A stretch of 64,000 nt of DNA from Allium sativum (lineage: Eukaryota > Streptophyta > Magnoliopsida > Asparagales > Amaryllidaceae): the NCBI GenBank assembly GCA_030737875.1, contig CM060924.1:146438197-146502196 (forward strand), written 5' to 3'. Positions within the stretch are counted from its first letter, which is position 1. Each line of letters starts with the position of its first letter. Below, piece after piece: positions 10,561 through 22,077 of the stretch. A model generated the notes under the pieces. The model ran no database searches. It was given only the letters and a program-made list of their open reading frames with translations, and had not been told where the DNA came from. Both the position numbers and the translations under genes were made by a program.

Positions 10561-11182
10561 GAAGAGGGGAAAGGGAAGGGGCAGAAAATATCTGTCGCGT
10601 CTGACGCATGCCGTAATACATAATACACGTGGAAGTCAATATACACCGTATGTTGCTTTCGTGTGAAGACACCGTATGTATAATGTTTAAGTAGGGAAAG
10701 AACAAAATGTTGCTTTCCTGTACAATGATAGATATGCTGGGTAAAAGAGAGACATTTTATATTCTAATTTAATTGTCTCACTGTTATACGCACAGCGTGT
10801 GTTCAGATTTTTAAATTTCTCGATCAGCCGAAATTATTGACTTAAACTATGAAGATCAAAAATTCTTGCTTACGGTTTGATTTTATTCCGTACTTGTGTG
10901 TTTCGAAACGAGGAAAAGAGATGGTACATACAGGTTGGAATAAGTAAAGAAAAGAAAGTGCCAGGTCAAAACGTTCGCCTTCGATATGGACAAGTATATT
11001 CATTTTAATAAGGCCACGTGTTTTTTTCTCTTCAATGTATTGTCAGCAGGGCTAATCTTGCCATTCCTTTAAGCATCAAAATTTGAGGGAGGGTAAGCTT
11101 TACCTAGGCAAAAGTGAGCAAAACTAGACAAAATTGGATATAAAGTAGGCGGTGTATACTAAAATATAATTTAGCGGGGTCG
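10561..11182. other. Upstream non-coding DNA
   Basis: AT-rich sequence upstream of the ALP1-like start. No gene, RNA or repeat boundary was recognised. Confidence 0.5.
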
Positions 11183-11361
11183 GTGCTCCCTCGAATAGAA
11201 TTTTGTTCACACTTTTTTTTTAAATGTGAACAAAACGCTTTCCTCCTATTGGAGGAATCAGGTGGGTTACACATGGACCCCACTGAATTTCTCCAATAGA
11301 AGCCGAGTGTTTTATTCACACTTGCTAAAAAGTGTGAACAAAATCGGACTCGTGCTCCCTC
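11183..11361. mobile_element. Foldback MITE, Mutator-like, with 10-bp target duplication
   Basis: The element is 11193-11351 (159 bp), flanked by identical GTGCTCCCTC at 11183-11192 and 11352-11361. The arms are inverted along most of the length: ATTTTGTTCACAC at 11200-11212 against GTGTGAACAAAAT at 11332-11344, and CTATTGGAGGAA against TTTCTCCAATAG nearer the centre. Each arm also carries its own small hairpin around AAATGTGAACAAAA or TTTATTCACACTT. A duplication of 9-11 bp is typical of the Mutator superfamily. No coding capacity. Confidence 0.75.
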
Positions 11362-11390
11362 TCCCTTCTATATATATTCACCCATGATTG

Positions 11391-11602
11391 TCAGGGACAG
11401 GACGGGTTCAATTCTTTTGTGTCCAAATCAGATGTCCTCATGTGCTCAATGTCTGAGATTTACCTGATTTTCACTTTTTGCAATTATACCCTTCAACATT
11501 TCGAGGGTTTAACTGCAAAAAGTAAAAATTAGTGGGTTGCTATTGGTTAGGCATACATGGAACAACTGATTTGGGGACAGAACAATTTGGGGATCAGGTG
11601 GA
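11391..11602. mobile_element. Second foldback MITE-like element
   Basis: Imperfect inverted arms run from about 11400 and to about 11598: GTGTCCAAATCAG against CTGATTTGGGGACAG outside, and CACTTTTTGCAATTATACCC against GGGTTTAACTGCAAAAAGT inside. The superfamily is unclear because I could not fix the target duplication. Confidence 0.6.
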
Positions 11603-11658
11603 AGATAGGATAGGATTTCTTTTACTGCAAAGATAGGATAGGATTTCTTTTACTGTGT
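11603..11658. repeat. 28-bp tandem duplication
   Basis: AGATAGGATAGGATTTCTTT... occurs twice head to tail (11603-11630 and 11631-11658), next to the foldback element. Confidence 0.9.
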
Positions 11659-12039
11659 TGGAATATAAATACTGGGATTTGATAAGAGACAGAATGAAAA
11701 ATAAATGTGCTAGTTTTTGACCCATTAAGATATTGCGCAGATTAGTTAAGGACTTGGATATTGCCTGGCCATGATCGGATTAATTTTTGCAGTCATTTGA
11801 TTATCACCTACCCAGATTTAAGAAGATTTTGCCCTGTTGAGATTTCGGATCATATGAAAAATAAGATTACATTGCATTTACTGATATTTTGACTAAGGAT
11901 ATATGAAAATTTGAGATAAAGATTTTGCCAGATTTTTTATTTGCCTGATACATGATAAGGATATGTGCGCTAGAAAAGAGTTGAAGTTTGTAATCCTGAC
12001 ATAGATCACATTTTTTTTCCTTTCCATTACAAAATTATA

Positions 12040-12283
12040 AACAAATATATTCTGACAGTTCTTGTTTCAAAGAATTTCAATTGAGAATGGATTATGATCC
12101 AATTGAAGTTCGAAACGTAATATTACGAACTATCAGCGCATTATGAGCTCGTTTTAAATTTATTATAAATTATACGTTTAAATTCCGTTAAATAAATAAA
12201 TAAAACCCTTTTATATTTCCAAATCAACATTTAAAATAATTTTAAGCGTTCAAACAAAAAGGTTAAAAATTTGGGTCGTTACA
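12040..12283 (-). repeat. Truncated LTR fragment, group B
   Basis: On the minus strand it begins TGTAACGACCCAAATTTTTA at 12283, the LTR start signature. It runs parallel to the start of the solo LTR (about 33720-34101), sharing TTCTTGTTTC, ATATTACGAACTATCA and GAGCTCGTTTT-like blocks in order. The rest of the LTR is missing. DNA between 11659 and 12040 shows nothing recognisable. Confidence 0.65.
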
Positions 12284-12631
12284 ACTTTGCTTAAGTTATT
12301 AGCTTGTTGTCAGTTGTCATCTACATTATTATAATTAGCCCTAGTTAAACTTTCAGCAAGTCAGCTTCATTTACACAGTCTAAATCCATTAAACTCTAGT
12401 TAATTAATCTATTATAGTTATAATCTCCAGCAGTCATGCACGCAGTGTGGTTCTGTACGATTAATATATTATACATAGAATATGAAAACAGTTATGCTTC
12501 ATTATTGGCCTAAGTAAACAAAGAACATCTCCTGCTACGTATCTAAAAAAATGGTCATTTTCAGTAGCCTATGTTCAAGTTTGGTGCCTAAAAATTTCAA
12601 AAAATCAAGAAAAAGATAACCTGGATGCTGA

Positions 12632-12943
12632 AACTTGAATAATCAAATATTCAAAAAGGTCACGTTACCATTCATAATTGTTCATGGAGGAGAAGACATT
12701 TTAACGGATCCTTAAGTTAGCAAATTACAGTATGAATCTACAGCTAGTAAAGACAAGACATTTAAGCTTCATCCTGGAATGTGGCATGCCCTTATTTCAG
12801 GCGAGCCTGTTGAAAACATAAACCTGGTGTTTTCAGACATCAATTCATGGTTAAACGAGCGAGTTGTGGAGACCGATTTAATGGTAGAAAATGAACGCAA
12901 GGCAGTGCATGATAAACACGCATTACCTACAAAGAACAAGTGA
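12632..12943 (+). pseudogene. Monoacylglycerol lipase-like alpha/beta hydrolase, last exon (broken)
   Basis: The frame from 12632 to the TGA at 12941-12943 gives the C-terminal part of a plant MAGL / caffeoylshikimate-esterase-type serine hydrolase: KKVTLPFIIVHGGEDILTDP, a stop, then KLHPGMWHALISGEP and VFSDINSWL. The Asp of HGGED (12695-12697) and the His of MWHAL (12785-12787) fit the second and third members of the family's Ser-Asp-His triad. The nucleophile Ser exon is absent. An in-frame TAA at 12713-12715 sits where the family has an acidic or polar residue after TDP. The tail after SWL is long and charged. No upstream exon was found in 12284-12631, which could be old intron. This is a decayed or captured gene fragment; the family call is secure, the exact substrate is not. 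Confidence 0.8.
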
Positions 12944-13403
12944 TCATACTAAGTTATTATTGTTATTATTATTTTAGCTTACAACATTTAAGCAGAATTT
13001 ATATATCTACGAATAAAGTTTGTTGTTTACAAATCTTCTCAACTCAGGATAGCATATGTACGCAAAGCAGATGAAGTCCAACCATTTTGTGCAAGAAAAA
13101 AAAATGTGAAATAGACCAGCGAAAAGGATAGCATATGTTGCTTCATATGTTACTTACAAACAAATCATATTACCTATTAAATAAATGTATATGCTACTAG
13201 AAAACAGGGATGGTATGCTTGCTGATGCATACATTGACATTTGAAGTTTTTGTTATTATAAGGCGTTGAAAAATAAGTTTAACTTCCAGGCTTTGTTGTC
13301 CCCGTTATTAATATATATAAATATGGTCCGATGGAGTATAGGCCGAATACGACATTGCTCTGGTCGTAACCGACCTATTCGGGATCTCGTAGTGTACACA
13401 ACA
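12944..13403. other. AT-rich DNA without recognised features
   Basis: It may include the old 3' untranslated region of the lipase fragment. Nothing else was seen. Confidence 0.4.
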
Positions 13404-14158
13404 TGTTAGACATATAGAAATTAACTTAGAAGGTGATGAATTTTTTGATTTAAATATTTTATGAAGATGATGTAATCAATTAAATGGTTGATTGATTGGA
13501 TTGATTAATTAATTGACTAATTGGTTGATTGATTTATTTATTTATTTATTGGTCAATTGATTGATTTGATCATAGAAGAAAATAAATGAATAGTTATATT
13601 TTGGAGATATATTGAAAGGGCAACTTGGATATTTGCCTAGGCTTTCGATCTTCCTATATATATATGCAGCCTTCTTGGTTAGATTGTGCACATTAGAAGA
13701 AGAAACCATGTGAGAATATCTGGTGAGGTTGTGTGCCTCCATGGGCTTGCGCTCAGGAGAGGAAGATGTAGGAATTTAGGTTTGAGGGTAGCTATTCCTA
13801 TTTACTGCTGAAAGACGCAGTTGGTGCCTCTAGATTGTCCAAGAGTTTGTCGTCGTTCTTCATCGCTCTTTTGCTCCAACAATATTTGTAGTCATCTAGA
13901 TATTCTTTGCCTATCTCAATAAGGTTATTGGTTCAAATTGTAATTGTTTGTAACGATAGTTGAGATTGATTGTAAACAATTTTTATTAGTGAATCAATAA
14001 AGAGTGTGGTTAGATGGAATATCGTGTGCTCATATTTCCGATATTATTTGTGTTGTTTTTTATTTTTCAATCAAATTCATCTTTTAGTGATTGGGTGAAA
14101 AAGAACCTATTTTTCTGGGCGTTTTTGTCAAACTTCCGCTGCACACAAAACCCCAACA
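13404..14158 (+). repeat. Single copia-type LTR (755 bp) with promoter and polyadenylation signal
   Basis: It starts TGTTAGACAT and ends CCCCAACA. A TATA motif CTATATATATATGC lies near 13654 and AATAAA near 13996, in the right order for U3-R-U5. A low-complexity TTGATTGA stretch spans about 13480-13565. The primer-binding site follows directly. No second LTR was found, so this is the 5' end of a truncated element. Confidence 0.7.
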
Positions 14159-14159
14159 G

Positions 14160-14174
14160 TTTGGTTTCAGAGCA
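14160..14174 (+). other. Primer-binding site of the copia-type remnant
   Basis: TTTGGTTTCAGAGCA immediately after the LTR, one or two changes from the iMet-tRNA complement TGGTATCAGAGC. Confidence 0.65.
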
Positions 14175-15660
14175 ATTTTTGCATAATAGAAGGGTCATAC
14201 CCTAATAGAAGCGACCTACATAGCCTTGCGACATGCTCTATTTAACCCATTACCCGACGATGAAACTTACGATAATGATTATCGCCCACATAACACTCAT
14301 TACACTTTAATTGCTGTATTGCCAATTCCTTCATACTTTATTGATTTCCATAAATATACTACATCTGAGCTCGTACATCATAAAGAAGGGTGTTGAATGT
14401 AAGAGAGTTACTTCCTATATCATCTCATATGTACATTCGTAAAATCAACCTACATGCATTTAGAAATGCAATATAAAACATCCTTCCATACAAGTTATTT
14501 AGGAATAGGATAAATGAATGGCACTCTTCTACCACATCCTATCAATAGTCACTCAGTGGATTAATAGCGAAAGGTCCTTCATCAAAAATCTTAAATGAAG
14601 AACTACCACCATAAAAAATGGGAAATATTCCCTTAAGGGTAAACGACAATTAATTGTACATTCTATCTTCCCAATCATTACCATTTCATTCTTTTAGTTT
14701 TGAACTCATGTATTAGTTTGAAGTAGTTTTAAGGTAGGAGTCAACCAAATCCAATATTAGTTCCTTCAAACTAATCATCGAAAATATGATGTTAGTTCAA
14801 TATGTATATCCATTGATTAGTTAATTTCTCTTTATTACAAATATTTTCTAGAGATATATATCTTTAGAACATTTCTTTCTAGTATATATGGAATCCATAC
14901 ACTTCCTTTATCAAATTTTTGGTTGTTGTTAACCCTTTTTAAATATTGGAATAGTCCAAATTCTTTGTTTAAATCTTAACAAAGATTTCTTATTTTCAAC
15001 ATATAAGTACTTGGACTATTAGTATGAAATAAGTCTTACAAATATTGAAATTTATATGTTTTTGAAATATATAAGTACTTGAATATTGGAATAGTCCAAA
15101 TTCAAATTCTTAACAAAGATTTCTTATTTTCAACATATAAGTCTTACAAATATTTGAATTTAATTTCTATATTTTTTTTGGGAAGATTTATCAATTTATT
15201 GTGATTAACCAGTTTATCGTATAATCCCGAAATAGGATTTTTTTTATAACTTATCAATAAGAATTTATAACCAGATGAATTTTGATTTATTAATTTAAAA
15301 TGATAACAAATTCTATTTGAAATAAGGTATATCTAATAATATAGTATATGAACAACTGTAAAATGTGATCGGATAATATACTGATATAAACATCAACTTT
15401 TGTCAAAACAAGTTGTTCGAACGTTGTAACGACATGTTAACTTTGTAAGACTTTATTAACAATGTTCTTAAGCTATATGTAACCTTTATTATAATATATA
15501 ATGTCGTAGTCATCTTTTATCACATAAGTAAATGGCATGTGTAAATTCATCTTAAAATGAAATATAAAATAAAGATGAATAAGCATTAACCATAACACGT
15601 GTCCATAACCTAGCTAAGTAACATGACATGTGCCCCTTGAGAAAAGGACTTAATTACCCT
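14175..15660 (-). repeat. Degraded LTR remnant of group B (minus) and AT-rich DNA
   Basis: From about 14330 to 14620 the sequence follows the solo LTR at 29540-29790 in order: AAATATACT, AAAATCAAC-TACATG, CCATACAAGT, TCTACCGCATCCTA-like and GGATTAATAGCGA-like blocks. Beyond 14650 the match is lost to me. No gene was recognised. Confidence 0.5.
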
Positions 15661-15931
15661 CCCTTTACTCTACATGAACCCAACCATACTTTATTTTGTT
15701 CATCACAAAAAATCGAAGCTTTTCCTTTCACTTTCATGGCTTCCACCCTCATTCTCTAAGAACAATCCCCCATCCACCACATTCAACAACCCCTACACGA
15801 TTCCACATCTACCCACACCATCATAACCCCCCTCCTACCCTACTCCATAGCCTATGACATCCCTCACCCAGTCTAGTTGAGCCACCCTCTGGCTTACCCT
15901 AAGCCTTACACACCACCACATTCCTTACAGG
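15661..15931 (+). other. Proline-rich, C-rich stretch interrupted by element 2
   Basis: C-rich DNA with frequent CCC, CCA and TAC codons runs up to 15931 and resumes at 27069 (CCTCCTCTCCTACCC). It resembles a proline/tyrosine-rich coding exon, but stops interrupt every frame I followed. A short ATG frame at 15736 stops after a few codons. I do not recognise a gene. Confidence 0.3.
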
Positions 15932-18900
15932 TGTAACGACCAAGATTTCTATGGATTTATTTTAAATATTTAATATGGTTTAAATATTGAATTAATGATA
16001 TGAAAAAAAATTATATTGAATTATCAATTTAAAAATCGAAACACGGTTTATTTTGAATATATATAATTATCGAAATACGAGAACTGAAATAATTCAATTC
16101 GAAATTAAAACGAAGTCCCATTAATTCAAATAATGTATAGAAATTCTATTTGGATATATAAATAATAATAATAATTTATTATTAAAGAATTTAATGGTTT
16201 GAAATTTAATTTATATCAATTTAAATTAATATCTGTTCCAGATGATCGAACTGGACTTCGATACTGGTCCCAAGTGTTCAGAATAATGTTATAACCCTAG
16301 GAATGTCATTTGTTGGGTTCAGAAAGGAGTTCTGAATCACGGAGTATTTTAATTATAATCGTACCGGTTCAAACTATATTTAATATAATTAAAATAATTA
16401 TAAAATAAAGTTTCCTTCCATCCTAATTAACAAGGACACTGTAAACCCATGTTAGCTACTCCCTCCTCTTTCACTTCACTGTGGCCTTCTCTCCTCTTCA
16501 ATAATTTGGCCTTGCTGTTCAAAATTAAACCACACCCCTTTCCCTTTAACTTCGCGACTATCCCCTTCTCCCTATTCTCAATCACTGAAATAAAAGCCGC
16601 TACCTTTCTTTCTGCAAACCCAAATCGCCACGTCATTCTCCACAAAAATTCGAAAAAACCGCTATTATTGAATGAGGTTTATTTCGATCTTTCCTAAGCC
16701 CTGTAAAATCAAATTTAAATCAAAGCCATGTTCTTTATAGAAGCCAACAGGTGCGATACACATTTAGGGTTGCTCGATTTAGTCCCTGTTGTGTTAAAGC
16801 AAGGTCGCGATGTGTAGAGGGGGTGTCGATGTTTGGTTCGAAACATATGGAATCGCGATTTCGTGAAGTCTGGGGGATGACGAGGTACTAGGTTGAAACT
16901 GCGATTTCAGGATGGGAAATACCTGGAAGGTGAATTCAGTATTTCGATTTATGCAGAAGGGAGTGGAGTTTGTGCGATGAATTGGGATGTTTTGTGAGGT
17001 GCGAGTTTGTTATGGTTTGTAAGGTCTAAGAGTATACCAGTAGCGTTGAAGTGAGTTTTTGGGTGGAGTAAATAACGATTTACTTGGATAAAGGGAAAAA
17101 TAAAAATAAAAGAGGACGTTTGATCAGTCCAGTGAGGGACTGCAAGTTTGAAGAGGAGAAACAAGGGATGGACGAATTTAGGTATTGGTGGTGTTGATTT
17201 TGGCAAAGACTGGCAGTGTAGTGTTGTGATAATAAGATGCTAAGGGTAGTTGAAAAATATGAAGGGATGTTATGTTTGATATTGAGGGAAGAGATGGGAG
17301 GAAACTTTGATATAGGAAGCAGGGACCTAAACGCATGCTACCGTATTCGAATTTGTTCAAAGCAGGAGAGGAAGAAGTTAAAAGGAATTAAGGTAAAAAA
17401 ATTATTTATTAATTTTAATTAGCAAGTTAATATGTATTTGAATAATATCAAATTTTATAACATATTAAGTTTATACAAGATTTGAAGCGAACGGAATCAG
17501 TCGGGTAGTTCTTAGTGCGGGAAATCTAATCGGGAAGTAAAATAGAAATCATAATGGGTTGGGAATTTATCGCCATTTCAATTAAAATCACGGTGAGTAA
17601 ATCTCACTCACTCTTTATTTAGAATTATTTTTATTCATTAAAAATAATTGTTTGTTGCTTGTTTGAATGCTTTCTGGTTGTTTTAAATATATTAGTTATT
17701 TAGGATTGACTATTATAATATATATTGGTTTGGTGGACGGATTGGTCCCGCAGTCTCATTAGCGGATGCCCGCGGTACCATTAGCGGATGATTTCTCTAT
17801 GCGCCCCACAAATATATATTAGTGGATGACCTTTTATACCGCGATATCCTGCCTCGAAGCAGGATGGTATTATTTATGTGCTAACGTCTGTGGATGCAGG
17901 AAAAACAGGTTGGAGGGATCCAACTGGATTTCTCAAAAATATATTATCTGTTTGCTTGTTTTTTTGCATATATACTGTCATATATGATGTGTTAGAAAAC
18001 CTGAAATTAAAAATTGGTTGTTTTGGGTGTTTAATTACCACTGGGCCTAAATGTTGATATTTAAAAATATCGTGAAAAGGAATTTAGAGATTTAAAAAGG
18101 AAATTCTATTTTTCTAAAATAGAAATTTGAAATTTGAATAGAACAAAAATATTAACTTGTTTTGAATAATTAAAAACAAGCAGTTCATTTATAAACGAAG
18201 TTCATAAATGAAGTGAAATGAATTATCATTGTGTAATTCAAGAAATATAAATACAAGTGTTAATTTGAAAAGGGAAATTTATTTTTACAAAGTAGAAAAA
18301 TTTATTTCAAATGAAATCTGAAATCGAGACTTGTTTAAATATATGAACAAGTAAAATAAATGGGGTTTGTAAATAAAAAGGAAAAATCATAAATTGGATA
18401 ACATGAATATGAACCCAAGTGAAGTAAATGGAATGATTTTTGAAACGAAAATCATATTTTTGATTGTTGAATAGAATTAACTAAGCAAAAGAAAAATTAG
18501 TTAATTAAGTTTAAGATTTGAGTTCAACTTTGAATAAGTAAATTAAACTTGTGAATTCCTATTCAAATTGAATATGAAACCTGAGTTTGAAAAGTGGAAT
18601 TGGATGGGTTTATAAGTAAGTTAAATATATATATTTGAACATGTCATATTCAAATATGAAAGTGAAATTGGCAAAAGAGTTGATTAACGAATTAATTAAC
18701 GAGTTGAGTTAAAACAAGTGTATTAAGTTGGAATGAATTAGAATGATTAGATATATGTTAGGCAGGTATAGAAATGAAGAAATGGAACAGTATAAATATA
18801 ATGCTCAACAAAAAGGTACGTATTTAAATTGAATATGAGATTTTACGCATCGTATCGGCAAGCCGCTTGGCTGTTTCTTTTTCTTTTTGAATGGAGAGGC

Positions 18901-20939
18901 CTATGCGACAAGGTTTGACTTTTTCCGGTTACCCTGTACAAAGGAGGTTATGGTGAATTTTTTCCAAAAATTCAAGAAGTTAGTATATTTTTAAGAAAAT
19001 CTGATAACTAGATATCTATATATTAATATATAGAATTCGATAATGAAACGAACTTAAAATAGTATATTATAAACGAAAAGGAATTTTATAAATAAAATCC
19101 TGGGAGATATACTTTTTAAAGTGAACGATGATTTAAAAGCAAATGATTTGCAGATTTAAAATGATCGTGTTGATAAGAAGTTAATCAAATGGAGTTAAAG
19201 AAATAGAGTTATGCAGAATTAGAAACTGACTGGAAATTAGTTGAGTTGAACGACTTTTTTTTAGTATTGATCTGATGTTGGTTTCGGCCTTCGGGGTTTA
19301 TACTTAGGAAGTTGTTCTCTTACTAGTTTATAGTTAGAGTCTGATAGATGTGGAAGAATAGTGATATGTAAATATGCAATGGGAATATTTTCCAGAGTTA
19401 ATAACATATATTTTCTTAATATAGAAAATAAGGAAATATGAATATATATATATATATATATATATATGTTTGATGATTGATCGATAGAATTTTCATTTGG
19501 AAATAAGATCGTTGTGTGTACACAGACATTTTTCATTTGATAGTTAAATCACTGACTATCAAAGTTTTGACCATTATTTCGTGGTTAATATGGAGGGACC
19601 AGTTGGATTCTAATCCAAAGAACCACTCTGTATTGGCATAAGCGTTGCGAATCATATATGCCAGAGAGAATTGAAGACGGAGTAAAGTGCAAGGGCTATT
19701 GTATAAGTCCTAGGTAGAGATTGCATAGGATGGGTGTTTGGAATAGTGCCTTCGGTTTCGTTCAGTCCCAGAATGAACGTATATGGACAAATGTCTGACA
19801 GAATATTTCCAATGATCGCATATGTTGGACTGTACAAATATATATGGTGGCAACGGATTTATTCCCACTGCATAATATCCAGAATATTTGTGTAAACCCA
19901 ATTAATGATTAACGGATCTGATAATGTGGCATTCAAAGTGATCATGTTATAAACGAATGGAAAGTAATCGTAGCCTCTGGCCTCAACAACCGGGAAATGG
20001 CAAAAATCGGGCAGGCAGCATGGCTATGTGGTTAGCTCCCATTAGGGTGTATTATCACCTATCTAGAGAATATTCTTTGCTTCTTTAATCTATATCAATG
20101 CTGTCCCTTATCGGGAAACAGTTGCTGATCCCAACTGTTGGTGATATACATTCGATACACTCAAGCGAAATGAGTGGTCGGTCATGTGTGGCTGAGTTGC
20201 AAGATGTTCTTGTTGAACTCGGTGTATTCTCATCAGCGACAGGTGGTTCCATACCTTGTCATAGTCGGAATCCAATCTGCAATAAGCGCCTACGGTTTAT
20301 GATTATACATTATATATGTGGAGCGTGGGATGCAAGCATTCCACTAAGATTCTATTTATTTGATTTAGACAATATTATAATATCAAAAGAGTTTTGATAT
20401 AAAGATCATTTTGGATACTCATAAGGGAAAACCCGTTCCGTGTTATACGGCGTGGTCTTATGAGATATCGTTTATTGCCTAAAGCAATTTCAGAACTGTT
20501 TACTCGTACCAGTCCCATGACTGACCCAGAGTTTATTTTCTATGTTTTCCCTAAACTCTTGGGTGCTCAAATTTGTATGAGCAGTCAAGTAGTTTAGGAT
20601 TTACAGATATTCTTGGAGGAGCTTGGAGCTGTAGGCTTCAACGTTAGTTATCTAGTGTTATTTCCGCTGTATTGTAAGTGTTGTACTGTGATGATAATGT
20701 TATGTATATACAGTCAAATTTTGTATTTTAAAAGTTGTTATATATTATATTTTATTCCGCTGCAATGGGAGATTTTGTGTTGTGTTTCTGTTCTTCTTCT
20801 TCTTCTTCTATTCTAATTTTTCTTTCTATCTCTCATCCTCTAACTTCTTTCTATTAATGATTCATATTTCTATGCTAGTTAGGTTGGACGTGTGGTGTAT
20901 TTAGTCAACTCAGATAGTGCAGATTTGCGGGACGTTACA
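15932..20939 (+). repeat. Element 2 5' LTR (5,008 bp)
   Basis: Starts TGTAACGACC, ends GGGACGTTACA. A TATA-like TTATAAAATA lies at 16398-16407, followed by a more GC-rich leader-like region (16430-17360) and then long AT-rich DNA. A block near 17750-17830 repeats ATTAGCGGATG twice. A (TA)n run lies near 19443-19467. Open frames across it are unrelated to known proteins and not conserved in length between the two LTRs. Confidence 0.92.
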
Positions 20940-22077
20940 GTTGGTATCAGACCTTAGGTTGAGCGAATACCTAGGCTTTGGTGGAGTTGTGCTCATTAGA
21001 GATAGGGTCAGTAGAGCCCTAGAATGAGTTGAGTGTGTATATATATACGAGAGCGCGTATTTGTTAATTGATATAAAATTTTGTTTTATATTGTGTTGGT
21101 TAGTCTGTTGTGTGGTTTATGAATTTTGATTGAATCGTGGGACGCCACGACGTCGATAAGAATTTATAACTACTTGAACAGAAGATTGAATACGATATTG
21201 GTTTTAAGTGGGCGAATGAAATAATTTTACCCAAAAATTCTATTTTCGATAGAAAAGAATAATTTTCTAAAATTATTACAATATATGGATGTGTTGGATA
21301 TTAATATTATTATCAAATTAGTTTATAAAATTTGGAATGGTTATATATAACCAAAATAGAATTTATATATGAATTAAATATACAAATGAGATGAATTAAA
21401 ATTGAATTCAAACTAGAATTTAGAATTTAAATCCTGGGAAGTTTGATAATATTTTCTGAAGTATATTAGAATAATATAGATTTGTTCTAAAAGGATTTTG
21501 AAATTGTTTAAGCACTGAACTCACTTCAGTGGCTGGAAAATAATTCTGATGATGATTGCAACATCATCAGTGTTCATTTTCAAGTTTCTAAGTGAAGGAT
21601 TGCAGCCTTAGAAATTTTTTGATGGAAATTGTTTTGAAAGAAAACACGTTGTTTTGAAAAATTCAAATGTTTTGAATTTGAGATGGAAATATATATATAT
21701 ATGTTTATGGGATTTCAAAAGAATTTGAAATAAAAACCTAGAAATTTGAATTCTGGAAATAAAATTTAACTTAAGCAAGTTAAATAGATTAAAGTAAATA
21801 CATCGAAGTAAAGAAATTGATTAAAATCAATTTGGATAAGGTAGAATGCATATGAATGGAATATGAATATATGGATCGGAAATCATTTAGATTAAATGAA
21901 CATGATATATATGATGAGTAACGTAAACGAAAACCAAAAGTTTTGGTCAGAACTAAATTTGTTGGAAAATGAAGAGTTGAGTTTCAACATAAGTAAGTTT
22001 TCGATAAGTTAATGGGTTTGTGGCATTTTCCTTACCTTAGTAATTTCGGGGACGAAATTCTTTAAAGAAGGGAAGAA
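20940..22077 (+). other. Element 2 internal region, non-coding
   Basis: Primer-binding site TTGGTATCAGACC at 20941-20953, then a leader containing AGAGATAGGGTCAG and CCCTAGAATGAGTT that matches element 4 (minus strand, near 44090-44170), then AT-rich DNA without open frames. The polypurine block GGGGACGAAATTC...AAAGAAGGGAAGAA ends at 22077. Confidence 0.85.

Noticed and set aside
14014..14205. 63-codon frame with a hydrophobic, signal-peptide-like start
   Set aside because: It runs across the end of the copia-type LTR and its primer-binding site, so it is R-U5 sequence, not a gene.
16427..17422. Open frames of 60-85 codons in the element 2 LTR
   Set aside because: Counterparts in the 3' LTR are broken or shortened (compare 22600-23530), and both strands look equally open; treated as leader sequence, not genes.
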